Notes under the pieces: model-generated | The model's input: only the letters and a program-made list of their open reading frames with translations | Database searches by the model: none | Told to the model about the DNA's origin: nothing | Part shown: positions 46,236-57,318 of the stretch, one piece after another | How positions within the stretch are numbered: the stretch's first letter is position 1 | How the letters are laid out: each line of letters starts with the position of its first letter | DNA from: Bimastos eiseni | Taxonomy: Eukaryota; Annelida; Clitellata; Crassiclitellata; Lumbricidae | Assembly: GCA_959347315.1 (NCBI GenBank) | Contig: OY365819.1 | Location: forward strand, 23,454,589 to 23,518,588 | Length of the DNA stretch: 64,000 nucleotides | Reading direction: 5' to 3' | Made by a program: the position numbers and the translations under genes

Positions 46236-46434
46236 AAATTAAATTTAATGTAACTAGTTGTTTATCTTATTATTAAACGTTAAAATTATTTTTACAACTG
46301 CTTAGGGCCTCCGGAATTTGAGAGCGTATAAAAGTAAGCTAAAGGAGATCAGTGGCACCACATGAATAACTTGGTGAGCAATCAGTTAATTTAATTGCCA
46401 CATATTCTGAAGACATTGGCGATAGCATTGTGTT

Positions 46435-47080
46435 GTATTGTATTTAGCATTTATAAAACGCCTCTTGTAGGCGAATCATTGTTCAGAAGCGTTGCCAGTG
46501 CGCAAGTCCCAGCGAGAAGATGTAGGTTTTGAGAAGAGCGGAGGAGGATGAGAAACTGTCAGGTAGAATTTTAGAGCGAACAGATGGAAAAAGCTCATTT
46601 CACAGAGAGGGACCAATTGAAGAAAAGGATCGAGACTGAGCCATAGCTGTTCTAGTTCGAGGAACCAATAGGTCAAGTCTATTGAACGAGCGAAGTGGAC
46701 GGAGAAAGGAAACTGAATAAGGCAATAGTGTTACATCAATCAGCTATCTCGGGTCAAGACACCGCTGAGCCTTGAAGAATGAAACGAGAATTTTAAATTG
46801 TATATGAGCATGGAGAGGGAGCCAATGAAGTTAATCAAACATAAAGCTAGATACGCGAGAGAAACAAAGAAAACATGCTCTCAGTCTAGTAGCCGTCTTA
46901 AGAGATGACTGAAGAGCAGATGGAGGAACCTGATATGTGACCAATAAGGAGTGAATTGCAGTAGTTAATTCTAGAACATATAAAAGCACGAACCAAAGTA
47001 CTGAATTGGACGAGGAGACAGAACGTCGTATGACCGGGAGACGCCTTAAATGAAATTGTCTCCGATGTGCACTAGTTACA
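46435..47080 (-). pseudogene. CR1/L2-like LINE, RT C-terminal domain and 3' end
   Basis: With frame changes, the minus strand reads HIRFLHLLFSHLLRRLLD, then SRVSS, LHWLPLHAHIQFKILVSFF, LLVPRTRTAMAQSRSFSSIG, SVRSKILPDSF, SALLKTYIFSLGLAHWQRF, followed by a short 3' tail with TTTTATAAATGCTAAATACA. LHWLP followed by an RSFSSIGPSLWN-like box and LKTxLF is the conserved C-terminal signature of this LINE group. It is degenerate. Confidence 0.75.
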
Positions 47081-47084
47081 TGCA

Positions 47085-48910
47085 AACGTTAGAGCTTCCA
47101 ATTCAACCTGTGCAATGGAGAATAGGAAATACAGCCATCAAGATTTGTATGATAACAGCCTCAAGAACGAAATCAAAAGCGCTTTCCCAAACGTTGAAGT
47201 GGTCCTTCTTATGTTTCTGAGCCTAATGGTAAAACATTGCACTGGCGAGCCATAGTTCTCGCAGCTGAAGCTCACAGAAAACGAACTTCGCTCCATAAAT
47301 AATGCACCAGTCAGAATAAACCCAGCTCATTGAGCTTGCTTTGCATCGAATGCGAAAAACTAACCTTACAGAAAACTCAGTTTTATGACATTATCACTGA
47401 TTATGCGATTCAGAAGTGCAGGAAAAGTTGATGCAAACTTGTGATTATTCAAGTGGAGCCTCATAACTGAAATTGCTTAGGGACTCAGCCGCCTCACTCT
47501 GAAACGGAACGATCGTGAAGAATCGAGGAGAAAAGGAGCAAGAAGAATCGGAAGGAGCAGAATCTACAGGAAGGACTGGATCTGACGGAAGCTGGAAGGA
47601 ATTCTGACGAATGACGTTGAGTAAGACATAAAATTTATTTGTCGCACATAAATAATCCTTTAAATTCAAGGATTATAAATTTAGTTGCTCTGGACTAGCT
47701 GCGGACTTTGAGACTCTTGTACATTATTATGATTATATTTTACTTCCTGTTGATGTTAATAAAACTGAGGGGCGAACCGCCTCAGGCGGCCCTTGTCATT
47801 CTTTCATAAGTAAAAAGTTGGATCAATTAAGGACAATCTCTGCTTAAATATAAATTTGATTTATGAAAAAACTTGCAAAATGCATCATGTATTGATGCAA
47901 ATAAAGTTTTATGACACAGAAATTTGAGTAATTAAAGACGGTTTTGCCTACTTTGAGTGATGAAAAATAAATACAAAGTTGGATTCACAATCGAAATCTA
48001 ACTTAAATAGAAGTTGGATTTATCAAATAATCGTTCTTAATTAGAATTTGGGTTGATGAAAGAGTTATTTCATAAACAGAATTTGGCTTTTCAAACTAAA
48101 ACTAATTATAATAAACTAATTAAAACCTACTTAAGACCCACAATTAGAGAATCACTACATTCGAATTTACCGATTCTTTCAGTTGAACGCTCTTTGACAA
48201 GCACAATTAACTTTGACAAGGTTATTAGTCATTTAGCTGCAGGGAAAGCAAGGAAAGTAATTTTTTTATTGTAACAGTTGACAGGTATAATGAAAGTATG
48301 AGACCGTACCTGATCCGTAATTCGTATGATAAGTTCATTCATTCATTACGAAAATTTATATAGCGCCCCTTAAAGGTTACTACTCATGAGCGCTCCAATT
48401 AGTCAAAGTTATCAGTTACTAATCCATTCTAAGTACCATACTTACTATGGTCTCATTATGATTAAATTATTGTTTAGGCCTAGGATTTTATTTTCAATAC
48501 GTATAGAGAAAGAATAGGCCCATGATTTGTATTGTTTAATTTTAATTTTATGGTGACCTATTATAATTTTCAATCTAGCCTGCAACACGTTTAGTAACTT
48601 TATTGTGAGGCTTGCTTTATTTGTTTGTTTTATAACTGGTTAATTTCTTAATTATTACAATCTTATTCTATTTTCATATCTTTATATCTGATGATAATGC
48701 ATTTAAATTAGTCAAAGGACATACAGCTTTAATTTTGAAAAGGCATGCTGATGCTATTACTAAATTGTAGACCCTACAATTATTTTAATACTGAATAGAG
48801 TAGTCATAATTTATATATGAGCAGAATGAATCGAACACTTATAGTTTATTACCGGATAGGCAGGTAAAGCCTGGGGTCCATGTTACTTGGGAAAAACCAC
48901 GAGGGTCAAC
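47085..48910. other. Gene-free stretch with weak core-minisatellite relic
   Basis: No gene. At 47,815-48,070 there are five or six diverged units with AAGTTGGATTTATCAAATAA and GATTTATGAAAAAA that resemble the 38-bp core repeat seen elsewhere. At about 48,330-48,400 there is a dispersed short repeat, TTCATTCATTACGAAAATTT then ATAGCGCCCCTTAAAG, also seen as ATTCATTTAGAAAATTTGTA with TAGCGCC near 61,425-61,450. Confidence 0.4.
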
Positions 48911-48911
48911 C

Positions 48912-49362
48912 CAGCTGCCCTCATATACATGCGACGAATTAGCAACCCGGCGCGAGGGCACGGGCATCACAAGTGCAGGTAACCCGATATTCAGATCTCT
49001 GTCAGCTATAATAACGTTGTATAAAAGATCAGTGTTGGGCACGAGACCAAAAACCAAGACCGAGAGGTCGTCCAAGATCAAAACCAAGACCGAGACCGAG
49101 TGGTCCGAGACCAAGACCAAGACCGATACTCCTTTTTAGTTTTTTTAAACAATTCAATTCATTCAGACGCTAAAACGGAATAACACGCTTAAAACAATAA
49201 TTTTATTGCTGAAGAATACTAATCCTAAAGCCATAAATAACACCGCAACCTTTCAGTTTTACGCTAAACCAGAGCAACTGGTCAAACCGGAGCACCCATC
49301 TAATGAATATGAATGCCAGTCAAAACTAGAGGTCTAGCAGCTGGGTCCGTGTATGTCGATTG
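48912..49362. repeat. 451-bp direct duplication, copy 1 (ends at gap)
   Basis: Identical, as far as read, to 56,863-57,313 at an offset of 7,951 bp. It starts at CAGCTGCCCTCATATACATG and ends at GTATGTCGATTG, the last bases before the N run. It includes a fragment of the GAGACCAAGAC element (about 49,032-49,130). Confidence 0.95.
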
Positions 49363-49562
49363 NNNNNNNNNNNNNNNNNNNNNNNNNNNNNNNNNNNNNN
49401 NNNNNNNNNNNNNNNNNNNNNNNNNNNNNNNNNNNNNNNNNNNNNNNNNNNNNNNNNNNNNNNNNNNNNNNNNNNNNNNNNNNNNNNNNNNNNNNNNNNN
49501 NNNNNNNNNNNNNNNNNNNNNNNNNNNNNNNNNNNNNNNNNNNNNNNNNNNNNNNNNNNNNN
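49363..49562. other. Assembly gap, 200 N
   Basis: A run of exactly 200 N, the usual placeholder for a gap of unknown or estimated size. Frames that span it are meaningless. Confidence 1.
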
Positions 49563-50365
49563 ACGCTGCTGCTCAGGAGTCGATTGGTTGGAGAGGGTTC
49601 AGTGTGAAACCTTTGTTCTGAACTGTATTGTAGCAAGGAATCAATGGTTCGCTCTATAGAAACGCCTACATGGTCAATGAGTTCTTTACGATGAACCGAT
49701 TCCTTGAAATGCATATTAGCATATCTGAAGAGTAGTTTCGGAAAAAACCTGCTCATTCCAACGTATTTCTACACCGATCCATAACCGTCATTGTCGTCAT
49801 CAACGTAATTATCCTCATCAACCACGCCACGATGGTCATGCGGCGAGAGGAACTGAGATTCATATTCTTTTTCTGAGGCACAACTAATTTGGCGGAAATT
49901 TATTTATCGCTGGGAAGTCGAATAATTTCAAATGTGTCGTATCTGCGATTTTTCTAGCAGCAACCATCTCAGTAGAAAGTGACGAAAGACGCCACAAGTA
50001 GCGCGTACTGAATTCATTTACCACAAGTGGCACCATGTGCAGTAGGAACCTAACACTTGATGTGGTATTCTGACAATTGGAGCTCTAGTGCCATTTTGCA
50101 TCCATTTTGTGGGACCATATTTCACCTTAATATATTATACGATCTAAACATAAAGATACTATGTTATGTAGGCCTACTCTATTAACATGCACAGTCTCTT
50201 GTTGTAAGCACTGCTTAAATGCACGGTCACGATCTCAAAGTTTTATACATAGATAGATTCTAAAAATGTGCTGCACAATTTTGAGTGGATTGGAAAGGAT
50301 CAAACGTTGACTTATAACATTATACTGTCGTGTAAATGCCGATTATATAGGCCCATTAATCCCGT
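49563..50365. other. Intergenic, no gene recognised
   Basis: No supportable gene or repeat between the gap and the Gypsy fragment. Confidence 0.4.
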
Positions 50366-50369
50366 TAGA

Positions 50370-50820
50370 CCCTTCGATTCCTATGCCTGAATACAATTAT
50401 GCCTTAGTGATTGTCGACCGGTTTCAAGATGGCCGATGGCATATCCGCTACGCTCCATGAGCGCGCGGGCGGTATGCGATGCATTTTTGCAAATGTTCAT
50501 AACTTTCTCGATGCCTCAGGTGATTTGCACGGATTGTGGTACGAATTTTACGAGTAAGCTAACTCAAGAGTTTTTAACACGTCTAGGATATACCCGAGGT
50601 TTTCCATAACCCGGACATTCAGAGGCCAGCGGAACGGTCGAGAGGACCAATTCGAGCTAAAAGGGGATGATTTACAGATTATGCAAGACGATCCACATGG
50701 TTGGCATAAGTGGCTGCCCTTCGTATTGTGGAGTCTAAGGGAACGTCCATCAGCCACAACCCACGTCACCTGTCTCGCACCTAGAAGCCGAGGAATATTT
50801 GCCTATTGGACTACTAGTAA
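50370..50820 (+). pseudogene. Ty3/Gypsy-type integrase fragment
   Basis: The plus strand reads ALVIVDRF, then after a one-base shift RWPMAYPLRSMSARAVCDAF, VICTDCGTNFTSKLTQEF, GHSEASGTVERTN, a stop, GMIYRLCK, and after a further shift DDPHGWHKWLPFVLWSLRER with PSATTHV. The catalytic D, D and E of the integrase core are present in VIVDRFxRW, CTDxGTNF and VERTN. The WxKWLPFVLWxxRExP block is typical of Gypsy integrases. Two frameshifts and at least two stops make it non-functional. No LTRs, gag or RT were recognised next to it. Confidence 0.85.
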
Positions 50821-50879
50821 CGGGGTCCGAGGCCTTAGGATTGCACTGCGTATATCGTACAGTAATCACTGTGTTTTCC

Positions 50880-51610
50880 TTTTTTCTCTGTTTGACGAGC
50901 TGACGATGAACGGAAGGAACGAACAACGAAGGAAAAACGCCGATGACATTTTATCTGAAGGTTGGAGGGAATGTCACGGGCGAAACTCTGGACGATGGCG
51001 CTATATAAAAATCATCGACCGACGGCGGAGGCGTGGAAGGACTACGAATGAGGTGTCTACCAGAAACCTGAGAGGGGAGACATCAATGGGTTTCGCCGGA
51101 GGCTGACGGCCTCAATACAGACGGCGAGAAATATGCAAAGATCAACAGGGTGTCAAGCAACGAAACCCGACACCTCGAGGAAGACGTTAGAACCGCCTGC
51201 CCCTTCCATATCTGCGACCCACCTGCAAGAAATTCATGAACCAGCGGAAGATCTGGTCTGAACTGGCTGATTTACACTAATCAAGAATGAGGGACAATTC
51301 CAGTACGAACGGCGCAACCTATTGGGCGGTGTAACTATAATGATGTAATTCGACCCCTGGAACTTATTGCCTGTCTATAACACTAACAAGGCCCAGCCAT
51401 GACAGCCGCTAGTCAAACACAAACTGTACGCCTCAAGTGATGGGACGTTATGCCAGGGACACCAGGATCTGACCAACCAGGTTTAGTAATAGTTTCAGCC
51501 GGTAATCTGACGTCCAATAGAGATACGAATTTTGCGGTTGGGATGGCGATAAGCAGACGAAAATTACTCGGTCGAAATGCTACGCACATTGCGCAATAAA
51601 ATATGACAAG
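50880..51610. other. Unassigned stretch between two retroelement fragments
   Basis: An open frame at 50,890-51,106 reads basic residues such as RRRRRGRTTNEVSTRNL and has no recognised domain. It may belong to the following LINE but this cannot be shown. Confidence 0.3.
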
Positions 51611-52065
51611 AAACAAAATGTCCAGCGAATTGGAGAAAAGCTCCTATTGTACCAATATAGAAGAAAGGGGATAAAACTGAGTGCGGTAACTACCGAGGGA
51701 TTAGCCTGCTGAGCATCCCGAGACAAGTGTACACAACGATACTGAGGCAGCGCCTGAGACGATACTTGGAGGATGTGGTGGCCAAAAAATATTCGGGTTA
51801 CAGAGCAGGCTGAGACACGATTAACCAACTGTTTGTGGTCAGATAACTATCGGGGATATATTTTGTAACAACTTCATAGACTTCAATAACTTCAAGCAGG
51901 CGTTAGATATAGCGTGATAAAAAGAGAGATGTGGTAAGTAATGAGATATGACGGAGTACCGGAGTAGCTGGTGGGACTGTTGGAAGACTTATATAGCAAG
52001 TCGCTGAGCGTGTTGACGGTTGACGACGAGTTAACAGAGTGGTTCAGCACAGTAGTAGAGGTAAC
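51610..52065 (+). pseudogene. Degenerate LINE RT fragment (RTE-like)
   Basis: The plus strand reads PANWRKAPIVPI-stop-KKGDKTECGNYRGISLLSI, QVYTTILRQRLRRYLEDVV, KKYSGYRAG, TINQLFVVR, FIDFNNFKQALD, then RYDGVPE-stop-LVGLLEDLYSKS and ELTEWFST. This is the standard run from the start of the RT through motif A (DFxxAFD) of RTE-like or related LINEs, with several stops and shifts. Motifs B and C are missing. Confidence 0.8.
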
Positions 52066-52199
52066 ACAATGAATTTATCTTTCTCTTGTCAGATGCACAA
52101 ATAATGAATACAGTCGGTAACATGTATTATTATCGATATCGAATCTTTTTATGAGCTATTTGAGTGACACTCGTTACAATCATATGGCATCTGTTATAT

Positions 52200-52320
52200 A
52201 GGCCGTTCAGGGTGCGCATGGTTAAACCGGGGGAGGTAAAATTATCCTAGTCCGGGGCAATTGTCTTAACCCGGGGACAATTATCCGGAGGCAAATGTCC
52301 GTTTCCCCTCCAAAATAATA
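52200..52320. repeat. GGGGACAATTATCCGGAGG subrepeats
   Basis: Four units of the type CCGGGGCAATTGTC / GGAGGCAAATGTCCG, similar to the outer subrepeats of the foldback element at 21.1-22.2 kb. A weaker GGGGGGCAAATGCC unit is at about 52,653. Probably a foldback-element end. Confidence 0.5.
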
Positions 52321-52877
52321 TTAAATGATATTAAATGAAGTTAATAAAGATGCAACGGCATCAGAAAACCGTGGTCCGCATCTTAATTGTGACATTCAAT
52401 CAATAAGAAATACTTGATATGGCGTCCCTCATGTGTATTACAGTGTAGGTGGCGAACACAGTACAATTGTGACGGTAGCACGGTTTGATAATAATCCCAC
52501 TTAAAGACTACAATGGCTAGTTATTTGAAAAATTAACCCCGTGAAGTCATTATCTACCATGCTTAGTAAATAATAATAAGCATATGACAAATAAATAATT
52601 TATTAGTTTTACATTTCAGAAATGGTCCGAGAGGGCAAAAGTTCTGAGAGGGGGGCAAATGCCTTACACTCAATTTGGAAACATGCAACAATTTATTTTT
52701 AGTTGCAAAGTTAGCAATCTTTGCAATAGCAGATGGCAACATGAACCAAAAACAAGAAATTAAATAACTTGAAGAAGATATGTAACCAGTCGCTAGTTCT
52801 TTGTAGTATAACTAGACTACTAACTTGTTTCATAGTCTGAAACTGTGAATAAAATTAATATATAAATTAATATAATA

Positions 52878-54060
52878 TGGAGTTCCGCAAGGCTCCATCT
52901 TGGTACCATTACTGTTCTTAATTTTCATTAATGATCTGCCTAATGTCTCTTCCATGCTTCAATTTTTGTATTTGCTGACGACACAAATATCTTTGCTTCC
53001 TATAAATCGTAAGAAAAATAATTTGAAATAGTTAATCATGAACTAGAGAATGTTAGGGAAACGTTCAAATCAAACACGCTCTCATTGAATACGCTCTAAG
53101 AAAAACTACATTTTATTTAGTTCCCACCGCAAACAGATGCCTCAAATCCAAGGAACGCTTAATTTAAATAACATTCCAATACCGAAAGTCGTAACAACCA
53201 AGTTCTTGGGTGTTGAAATTGATCAACACCTTACATGGAATGATCATGTACAACACATTTCAATTAAAATTGCAATAAATTTAGGAATAATGGCTAGGGT
53301 CGTGCACCTGATTCCACAAAGTACACGAAAAAGTCTATACTACACGATGATCCACCCTTACTTAGCGTACTGCAATATCATTTGGGCTTCAAACGATCCT
53401 TCAAGATTGAGACACCTTAGTATTTTACAGAAGAGAGCTCTCCGCATGATCAATGATAGCCACTTCCTTGCTTCATCTCAACCCATTTATAAAGAACTTG
53501 GTATTTTGACTATTGAGCAATTGACACTCACCAAACTCTTGAATACATGTATAAATATACTCACAGTCAACTACCCGTTGTGTTTATTAACTACTTTTCC
53601 TCCCTTTCTGTTATAAACCCATACAGTCTACGATCCTCCGCCAACTACAGACCTGTGTTTTCCAGAACTAATATACCAATATTTTCAATTAGATACTTCG
53701 GCCCAAAGGTTTGAAACAGCCTACCAGAGGAGGTAGGCCTACACTACTTGAAAAATCTCGGTACTTTAGAAAAAGAGTGCTCGAATAGGCCTATATGAAT
53801 ATTTGATCAATTCAGATTATGTGCACCTATAGATACATAAATTTATTGTCATTATGCACATAGTTAACTAGTTAAGAATTTTTCCTTAGTTTCAATGACA
53901 TATCAGCTGCCATAATTACTTGTCGTATTAGGGTGACCCGACTACGGGACTTGTGTCCTTTTTGGGGTTTCTTCCTTGTTGGCACCTTTTCCTGAAAAAC
54001 TTGATTTGAATTATACTTGTAGTACTTATTTGGAGCAATAAAAAATAAGTTATTAAAAAT
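52878..54060 (+). mobile_element. 5'-truncated non-LTR retrotransposon, copy 2
   Basis: Same family as 19,080-20,575. It begins in RT motif B (YGVPQGSILVPLLFLIFIND-like reading), has a LADDTNI-like motif C region at about 52,970, then FLGVEIDQHLTWNDHVQHI, YYTMIHPYLAYCNIIWAS and LQKRALRMI, and the same 3' tail (AGGGTGACCCGACTACGGG, TGTCCTTTTTGGGGTTTC). Frameshifts occur at about 53,530 and 53,720. It is shorter at the 5' end than copy 1 and lacks the long (TTATG)n tail, ending in AATAAAAAATAAG. Confidence 0.85.
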
Positions 54061-54354
54061 AAGTGTTAAGGGCTCTGGCATTATTAAGCTACAATCTAAC
54101 CCTTGAAAGCACCGTTCATAGCATGGAAAACATCGACAGTTCTTGTCACATCTGCTTTTTTTTAATCCACATCACCCAGCACATAATGGACTCGATATTT
54201 ATATCAAGTTTTAACCAACCCACCACGGATTTGGTTTGTATCAGGGTTAGAGTTAGGGCTAGACATCGAGAGCTAGTCTCGTGATCACAGAACAACTTAT
54301 AGTCAGAGATTATAATATATATATATTTTAAAAATATATATATATATTACTATC

Positions 54355-55627
54355 TGGGACACCCGGCCTGAGACAGGTTTTTGGCCCTTTAAAGAAGGAA
54401 GACGATGGCCCCGGGTTCACCAATAGGGGTCTGCGGTTATGCACGTAACCGCGGGAAACCCGTACCCGACCCGTACCCGCGGGTATGGGTAGGGTACGGG
54501 TACGTATTTTATAGGTCGGGTAGGGTACGGGTAGACTAATGACGGGTACGGGTATACCCGGTTTTACCCGTGTTAGCGTAAAGTTTTAGAGTTACAATGC
54601 CGCAGTTAAATATTTAGGAGAATATTGCATCATCAAAGACTTAATGACTATTATAGACAAACTGGACCATTCGAAACCCAGGTACGATACCTGCATATAA
54701 TGCTTCCCTCCTCTTTGTATGTATGATAATTGCTATTTTACTCATTCTTCTTCTTCTTCCTCCTCCTCCTTTTCCTGCTACTCTTCCTGATGATCCTCCT
54801 CTGCGTTTTCTCCGTCTGCACTTCTTCAGCCTCCTGCTCCTAATTTCAGCCCCTTCTCCTCTCCTGCTCCTCCTACAGTTTATTCTCTCCCTTTTACTCT
54901 TCCTCTTTTTCGTACTGCAATTCTTCCTCATCTGCATCCTCCTCTTCATCTTCTTCCTCCAGCTTTTCCTTCTGCTTCTACCCGCTTGGTGCCTTTCCTT
55001 TTCCATCCGCTTCGTTCTTTTCCTACTCGTCATCCTTCTCTTCTTCCTCTCCTATTCAAGTTCCACACTCCTCTTCTACCTCTCATTCCTCTTCCTGTTC
55101 CTCTTTTCCTTCTCCTGTGTCACTGGTACGGGTCGCGTCGGGTAAGAATTTGGGTACTGGTCGGGTACGGGTACTGGTAACGGTCTTACGTCACGGATAC
55201 CGGTCGGGTAGCAAAAGTGCTATACCCGCAGACCTCAATAATCACCAACCTCTCTACTGGGCGCCTGAAGTCTTCCCCGAGCGAACGGCGAAGGTTTCAA
55301 GTGAATAGCTGTAAAAGTGTGCAAATGTATACACGGACAGAGAGACACAGACACAGAAACTAGATAAACATGTATATAAATAGCTACCTGTGTATTTCGT
55401 CAACACACTCCTGACGAATGAGAAAGAAATTTTGCTTTTATGGGTGTGGCGTAGGTTTTTTGGCCCTGGAGACCAGGAAGAGGGCGGTCGCAGTTCACCA
55501 ACCCCTCGACTTTATGTCCCAGATGTTCCCCGAGTCAACGGCGAAGGTATCGAGTCAATAGCTCTAAAACTGTGGAAATGCATAGCCGGACAGAGAGACA
55601 CACAGAATCTTCTCTTTATTTATAAGA
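54355..55627 (-). mobile_element. Helitron-like non-autonomous element, split by a hAT-like element
   Basis: Reverse-oriented copy of the 26,929-27,565 element. The 3' part is at 54,355-54,415 with the terminal CTAG altered to CTAT. The middle and first half are at 55,236-55,627, where the 5' end reads TCTTATAAATAAAGAG on the minus strand after an A. The intervening 54,427-55,234 is a separate inserted element. Confidence 0.6.
54427..55234. mobile_element. hAT-like element with ACGGGTACGGGT subrepeats
   Basis: The left end GGTCTGCGGTTATGCAC and right end GTGCTATACCCGCAGACC are inverted repeats with one substitution and one indel. Next to each end are GTACGGGT / ACCCGTAC arrays. The interior is a CT-rich tract (54,735-55,110). 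A related but eroded copy is at 26,045-26,565. It interrupts a Helitron-like element, so it is the younger of the two. No clear 8-bp target duplication was found. Lys/Arg-rich and Leu-rich frames in the CT tract are artefacts. Confidence 0.7.
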
Positions 55628-55639
55628 TATATATCTGTA

Positions 55640-56010
55640 TATTATATATATGTATATATAATACAGAGAGACAGACAATAAGTGACAAACAGAATAACGA
55701 CAGAGCGAAATACAAATGTAAGCGTTGTTTTCCCTAGTCTAGCGACTAACTGCACCCAGACAGACGTAGATTGAGACAGAAGTCCAATCGCACCAAACAC
55801 CGATCGTGAACTGTTGAAACAGTGAGCGACAGAAATATGGTGACAAGTAAACATTGAGGTAGGGACGAGGTGAGCACGCAAGTTTAGTTCATTAGCAACC
55901 TCACGAACAAAACGTTGTTGATTGACCCCTTTCTGTATCATAATTACAAACGCTGATTTTAATATGCAGTCTGACGAGACAAGACTGATGAACAAAACCC
56001 CAGCTAATTC
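55640..56010. other. Intergenic, AT microsatellite then unassigned
   Basis: TATATA-rich run at 55,628-55,665, then about 340 bp with no recognised feature. Confidence 0.4.
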
Positions 56011-56017
56011 AACCCGA

Positions 56018-56550
56018 GGTGAATGCAGTGAACAACTTCTTCGCAACAGCCTCAACAAACACGAATTATACTCAACCAAAACTGAGAACAACAGTCAATC
56101 AAGAGCTCAGAATAGTAACAGAGGAAACGATCTTCTACATGTTCGACCACCTGCACCACATCTCAGAAGGGGAAAATAGGATGCCTGCCTGGTTGCTACG
56201 ACTGGTCGCTTCGGGCTATGCTGGAATCCTGACACACACAATTAACAAATCTGTAGCTGGCTTGTGTCCCATTGCAACGGAAAGCTGCGAGAATCAGAAT
56301 CAGAGGCAAAGGCGGCCTCTCCTAGCACACCTGCCGATTATAGACCAATCTCTGTGCTTCATGTCCTGTCCAGGATGGTCGAGAGGATTCTAGTCTATAC
56401 GGTCATGTACTTCAAGCTAGACGACGAATATGCATTCCGCTCAACTGGATCAACAACGGCAGCAATCGTCGCAAACTTACAAAACATCACTGAGCTACTA
56501 AAAGAGAATCATCGTCATATCAATGACTATGTATACAAAGGTATTCGTCT
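56018..56550 (+). pseudogene. LINE RT fragment (N-terminal half of RT)
   Basis: Reads RIVTEETIFYMFDHLHHISEG, NRMPAWLLRLVASGYAGIL, then after a shift SPSTPADYRPISVLHVLSRM, VERILVYT, EYAFRSTGSTTAAIVANLQN and LLKENHRHIND. The DYRPIS and FRxTGSTTAA boxes are the first conserved RT motifs of this LINE group. Only one clear frameshift lies at about 56,290. The element ends before motif A. Confidence 0.8.
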
Positions 56551-56862
56551 CAATCCGGCATGGGTGAAGGTGCTGGCTTCGAGATGTTGACGTCATGGAG
56601 TCAGAATTGTACGCGATCACGGCGAAGTTGGCCAGCTAAGGTCAGACGTCGATATCATCTGGTGAGGCAGCGTTGGTAGAATGCTGAGCGTCGGTTTCGG
56701 TTGAAGATGTAAATTAGACGACCTGCGCACATGAACACTGTCCAGCGTCTCGCCAATCATCCGATCTTCCAAGAAGGCGTCAGGGAAAGATCCACGTTGC
56801 CTTAAGGTATCGGTCATTTGCAGTGTTCCAACGATACGAGGTCGAATGAAGGATGTCATTAT

Positions 56863-57313
56863 CAGCTGCCCTCATATACATGCGACGAATTAGCAACCCG
56901 GCGCGAGGGCACGGGCATCACAAGTGCAGGTAACCCGATATTCAGATCTCTGTCAGCTATAATAACGTTGTATAAAAGATCAGTGTTGGGCACGAGACCA
57001 AAAACCAAGACCGAGAGGTCGTCCAAGATCAAAACCAAGACCGAGACCGAGTGGTCCGAGACCAAGACCAAGACCGATACTCCTTTTTAGTTTTTTTAAA
57101 CAATTCAATTCATTCAGACGCTAAAACGGAATAACACGCTTAAAACAATAATTTTATTGCTGAAGAATACTAATCCTAAAGCCATAAATAACACCGCAAC
57201 CTTTCAGTTTTACGCTAAACCAGAGCAACTGGTCAAACCGGAGCACCCATCTAATGAATATGAATGCCAGTCAAAACTAGAGGTCTAGCAGCTGGGTCCG
57301 TGTATGTCGATTG
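56863..57313. repeat. 451-bp direct duplication, copy 2
   Basis: Second copy of 48,912-49,362 in the same orientation. Five bases (AGTGG) separate it from the right inverted arm at 57,319. In copy 1 the same position is followed by the N gap, so the sequence following copy 1 is unknown. Confidence 0.95.
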
Positions 57314-57318
57314 AGTGG

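Noticed and set aside
49313..49756. Frames spanning 49,363-49,562
   Set aside because: They read through the 200-N gap and have no real sequence in the middle.
54641..55145. Arg/Lys-rich minus and Leu-rich plus frames of 130-140 residues
   Set aside because: They lie in the CT-rich interior of the hAT-like element.
54416..55243. TCACCAA[T/C] as an 8-bp target duplication of the hAT-like element
   Set aside because: The two copies are not at equal distance from the inverted-repeat ends, so it may simply be sequence of the interrupted host repeat.
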